From positions 1 through 56,247 of IMG/VR virus record IMGVR_UViG_3300049427_000022: a stretch of 56,247 bases of DNA; one strand, written 5' to 3'. The position numbers and the translations under genes were made by a program. Numbering within the stretch: position 1 is the stretch's first letter; each line of letters opens with the position of its first letter. The DNA is from a virus. Below, in pieces: positions 53,788-56,247 of this stretch. Below the pieces are notes generated by a model that was not told the DNA's origin, did not search any database, and saw only the letters and a list, made by a program, of their open reading frames with translations.

Positions 53788-54600
53788 ATGTTTAACAAAG
53801 AGAAGTTTTCTGAATTACTTAAATTAGCGCAAGGTAAAAGATCACTTAATGAATTTGCTCGGCAAGCCGAAGTTTCGAATTCTTATATATCAAACCTTAT
53901 GAATTGTAAAAACGAGAACGCCCCAGAAGCTAAGACGATAAAAAAGATCGCCGACGCCGCGCATAACGAAGTATCATACGCGGATTTGTTAGACGCTGTA
54001 GGGTTGCTCACTCCCGACGTAAAAGAAAAAATAGACCGCCTTACAACATTAAAAGGATTAAACCATGAATACGAGAAAGCCGAAAATGATTTAGTTAGAG
54101 CAAACCGCGACTTAGAAAAAACCACTCATTTAGTAAAAGAAGCAGAAGCCGAATATCAAAACTTATTAGATTTAGAAAAAATGGGTGCTAAAACTGTAGG
54201 TAATTTTATTCGCGTTCCGCTGCTGGGGAATATAGCCGCAGGCCTGCCTATCTTCGCTAGTGAAAACATAATCGAATGGGAATATGTTGCGGATACCTTC
54301 GGGGCCGCAGAAGGCGAGATTTTCTCTTTAGTTGTTAAGGGTGATAGTATGACAGGTTCGCGCATTTACGACGGCGACAAAGTTCTAGTACGAATCCAGC
54401 CCGAAGTATCCGACGGAGAAATAGCAGTAGTAAACGTTGACGGCGAAAATGCAACGCTTAAAAGAGTAAAACACGTAGAGGGAAAAGTGCTATTACTTGC
54501 CGATAACCCTAAATACTCCCCTATCCTGATCGAAAGCGAAAGCGCCAGAGTATGCGGAAAAGTAATTCAAGTTTTATTTGATCCTAACAGAAGGTATTAA
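53788..54600 (+). CDS. CI-type repressor with S24 autoprotease domain
   Basis: 270 residues. HTH about 17-45 (NEFARQAEVSNSYISNLMNC), a coiled-coil linker (80-131), then the S24/LexA-like peptidase: cleavage site IAAGLP (Ala151-Gly152), nucleophile in VKGDSMTGS (Ser187) and general base in ATLKRV (Lys225). RecA-stimulated self-cleavage would trigger induction after DNA damage. Preceded by AAAGGAG. It should bind the dispersed 18-bp operators. Confidence 0.92.
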   Translation: MFNKEKFSELLKLAQGKRSLNEFARQAEVSNSYISNLMNCKNENAPEAKTIKKIADAAHNEVSYADLLDAVGLLTPDVKEKIDRLTTLKGLNHEYEKAENDLVRANRDLEKTTHLVKEAEAEYQNLLDLEKMGAKTVGNFIRVPLLGNIAAGLPIFASENIIEWEYVADTFGAAEGEIFSLVVKGDSMTGSRIYDGDKVLVRIQPEVSDGEIAVVNVDGENATLKRVKHVEGKVLLLADNPKYSPILIESESARVCGKVIQVLFDPNRRY

Positions 54601-54612
54601 GGGGGATGGCGT

Positions 54613-56247
54613 ATGCAATCCGTAGCAGAAATACAGGAGATTGCCGACTATTTCAGCCAGCAAAGGGCCGTCTATTACTACAAGCAAGTCCCATCGGGTA
54701 AAGACCTTCGCGTATTTATCTATATCCGGGTTTCAACAAAAATGCAGGAACACCGTTTTTCATTGAAAGGCCAAATACAGGAATTAATCTCATATGCTAA
54801 TAGTATGGGCTGGGTTATCGTGGGGATTTATCGGGATGTAGATACCGGGGGGAAGTTGGACAAAGCGGGCCTAACCCAGTTACTGGACGACGTAGACGAA
54901 GATAAAGGCGACATAGTTCTATGTATCGACCAGGATAGGGTTTCTCGTCTAGATACCGTAAGCTGGGAATACTTAAAAAGCCAGCTGCGCGAAAATAGTG
55001 TAAAGATAGCCGAACCTGGAAAGATAACCGACCTTGCAGACGAAGACGACGAATTCTTCGCTGACCTTAAAAACTTATTCGCCCGCAGGGAAAAGAAAAA
55101 AATTGTTAAACGTATGATGCGCGGTAAACGGCAACGTACGCGGGAAGGTAAAGGCTGGGGTAAAGCGCCCTGGGAATACGATTACGATAAGAATACTGGC
55201 AGCTATAGCATTAACGAGAAATGGGCCTGGATTATACCCTTTATCGACGACTTATACCTAGGCGAAGAAGGCCTAAGCGATACGAATATAGCAATTAGAC
55301 TTACGGAGATAACTAAGACGCCCAGCGGTAAAACCTGGGATTCCCAGCACATAATGCAGCGCCTTACATCTAAGCTTTATCATGGCGTCATGGAAAAGTC
55401 ATTCGGTAACGGCGAAACGATTGTCGTAGAAAATGTCTACCCACCTCTGCGGACAGAAGAAACCTGGCTAAAAATACAGGCGAAACGAAAATCGAAGTAC
55501 CAACGTCGCGCCCCGATATACCCGCATATTCTGCGTAACATTAGTACGACTTGCGGGCATTGTGGAATGAAGCTGACTCTAAAACAAAGCGGCACGAAGA
55601 CCAATATACACTATTATTACCAGCATGGCCGCGAATACAAAGCGACGTATTCCCCAGGCTGCGGTCTATCCATAAATACGATCCGCATAGAATTCAACTT
55701 CGTAGCGGCCTTAAAGGGCATTCTAAGCAGTGAAGAAACCGCGAAGCACTATATACAGTTCGAATACGGACAAAGCGATATAGACCAGCTTACGAAGGAA
55801 ATAGACGCAACGAATAAGCTATTACAGGCTGTCCAGGGGAAAATAGATAACCTTCTGGATTTATACCTGGATGGCGGCTTTACTAAAGACGTTCTGAACT
55901 CTAAAAAGGAAACGCTGGAAAAGGAACGCGATTTACACCAAACGAATAAGCGCCAAATGGAAGCGAAGAAGGAAGCCATAGCGGCGAACCAGTTTAATTA
56001 TTCGACAGTTTACCAGTACCTCGCCGTCGCCGAACGGTTCGAAGTCATGTTAACGGAGAATGAAAAAATGGAAATGGTCGGTACGCTATTCGCCAGCGGC
56101 GTACTATTCGAAGATCGGTACGTACTACAGGGGAACATGGCGGGGATACCTTTCGAAGTCGTAATACCAGTAGCCGACAATCCTTTCGAATTCATGAAAA
56201 ACCCAAGAACGAAAAAGCCCCGCGCTGAAAAGCAGCCAGGGCGATAA
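54613..56247 (+). CDS. Large serine recombinase (phage integrase)
   Basis: 544 residues, ending exactly at the window edge. Resolvase core: VFIYIRVST with Ser41, CIDQDRVSRLDTVSWEYLKS. Recombinase domain: KRMMRGKRQRTREGKGWGKA. Zinc ribbon: CGHCGMKL with a later SPGCGLS, then a coiled coil (KEIDATNKLLQAVQGKIDNL) and a C-terminal region. It has about 30 extra residues before the catalytic core. Catalyses attP x attB integration. Co-transcribed with cI, 12 bp apart. Confidence 0.94.
   Translation: MQSVAEIQEIADYFSQQRAVYYYKQVPSGKDLRVFIYIRVSTKMQEHRFSLKGQIQELISYANSMGWVIVGIYRDVDTGGKLDKAGLTQLLDDVDEDKGDIVLCIDQDRVSRLDTVSWEYLKSQLRENSVKIAEPGKITDLADEDDEFFADLKNLFARREKKKIVKRMMRGKRQRTREGKGWGKAPWEYDYDKNTGSYSINEKWAWIIPFIDDLYLGEEGLSDTNIAIRLTEITKTPSGKTWDSQHIMQRLTSKLYHGVMEKSFGNGETIVVENVYPPLRTEETWLKIQAKRKSKYQRRAPIYPHILRNISTTCGHCGMKLTLKQSGTKTNIHYYYQHGREYKATYSPGCGLSINTIRIEFNFVAALKGILSSEETAKHYIQFEYGQSDIDQLTKEIDATNKLLQAVQGKIDNLLDLYLDGGFTKDVLNSKKETLEKERDLHQTNKRQMEAKKEAIAANQFNYSTVYQYLAVAERFEVMLTENEKMEMVGTLFASGVLFEDRYVLQGNMAGIPFEVVIPVADNPFEFMKNPRTKKPRAEKQPGR

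Larger units (their letters stand above)
490..56247. mobile_element. Temperate contractile-tailed prophage, nearly complete
   Basis: A full set of phage modules is present in order: immunity and integrase, replication, packaging, head, contractile tail, baseplate, fibre, lysis, accessory arm. Tail genes follow the PBSX xkd order. The left junction must lie between the mrfA promoter (about 490) and the first phage gene (550). The right junction is beyond the integrase and outside the window. No att repeat can be defined without the other flank. Confidence 0.85.

Noticed and set aside
1-56247. CRISPR arrays, tRNA genes, insertion sequences, integrons
   Set aside because: No regularly spaced repeats, no cloverleaf-like sequence and no transposase were recognised by eye; tRNA absence is not certain without a covariance search.

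Overview
The window holds a nearly complete temperate contractile-tailed (myovirus-type) prophage of about 55.8 kb next to a host gene. The first 447 bases, on the minus strand, are the 5' part of a chromosomal mrfA/yprA-type DNA-repair helicase. Its sequence is close to the Bacillus protein, and its promoter carries a Gram-positive LexA box (GAAC-N4-GTTC). The host is therefore a member of the Bacillales. The roughly 50 % G+C would suit Paenibacillus or Brevibacillus, but the genus is an inference. The last gene, a large serine recombinase, ends on the last base of the window. One attachment site should lie between about 490 and 550, and the other just beyond 56247.

Layout, right to left, since almost everything is on the minus strand. 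(1) 53.4-56.2 kb is the immunity switch: an S24-type CI repressor and the integrase on the plus strand, divergent from a small Cro-like HTH protein, with three repressor sites between them. (2) 41.2-53.4 kb is replication and recombination: a Rad50/SbcC-like ATPase split over three genes, an SbcD-like nuclease, a RecU-like nuclease, an SF2 helicase, a possible ssDNA-binding protein, and a 1026-residue fusion of an archaeo-eukaryotic-type primase with an MCM-like helicase. (3) 40.1-41.2 kb is a cassette of very small AT-richer genes, one broken by an in-frame TGA. (4) 32.1-40.1 kb is a family A DNA polymerase and a chain of small early genes, many overlapping as ATGA, including a nested gene inside a secreted 3D-domain protein. 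(5) 4.1-31.4 kb is the late operon: TerS-like protein, two HTH paralogues, TerL, portal, Mu F-like minor head protein fused to a metallopeptidase domain, scaffold, decoration protein, capsid E, connectors, PBSX/Xkd-like sheath, tube, frameshifted chaperone, tape measure, baseplate, fibre, and then XhlA-like protein, amidase and holin. (6) 0.55-4.0 kb is an accessory arm of small genes with their own promoters, plus a divergent regulator/coiled-coil gene pair.

Regulation is unusually readable. An 18-bp palindrome with consensus near TGTTATCTATAGATAACA occurs about ten times: three times in the immunity region, on four or five early promoters, and at least once inside the late operon. This suggests one repressor acting at many dispersed sites, as with the stoperators of some actinophages. 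The late operon starts at a good sigma-A promoter (31410-31439) followed by a perfect 20-bp palindrome and a leader terminator.

The most unusual feature is a pair of related non-coding elements of about 210 bp, in opposite orientation and 30 kb apart (1694-1911 and 31919-32123). Each has a G-tract/C-tract inverted repeat followed by a nearly identical AT-rich block. Their function is unknown; origins of replication or recombination sites are possible.
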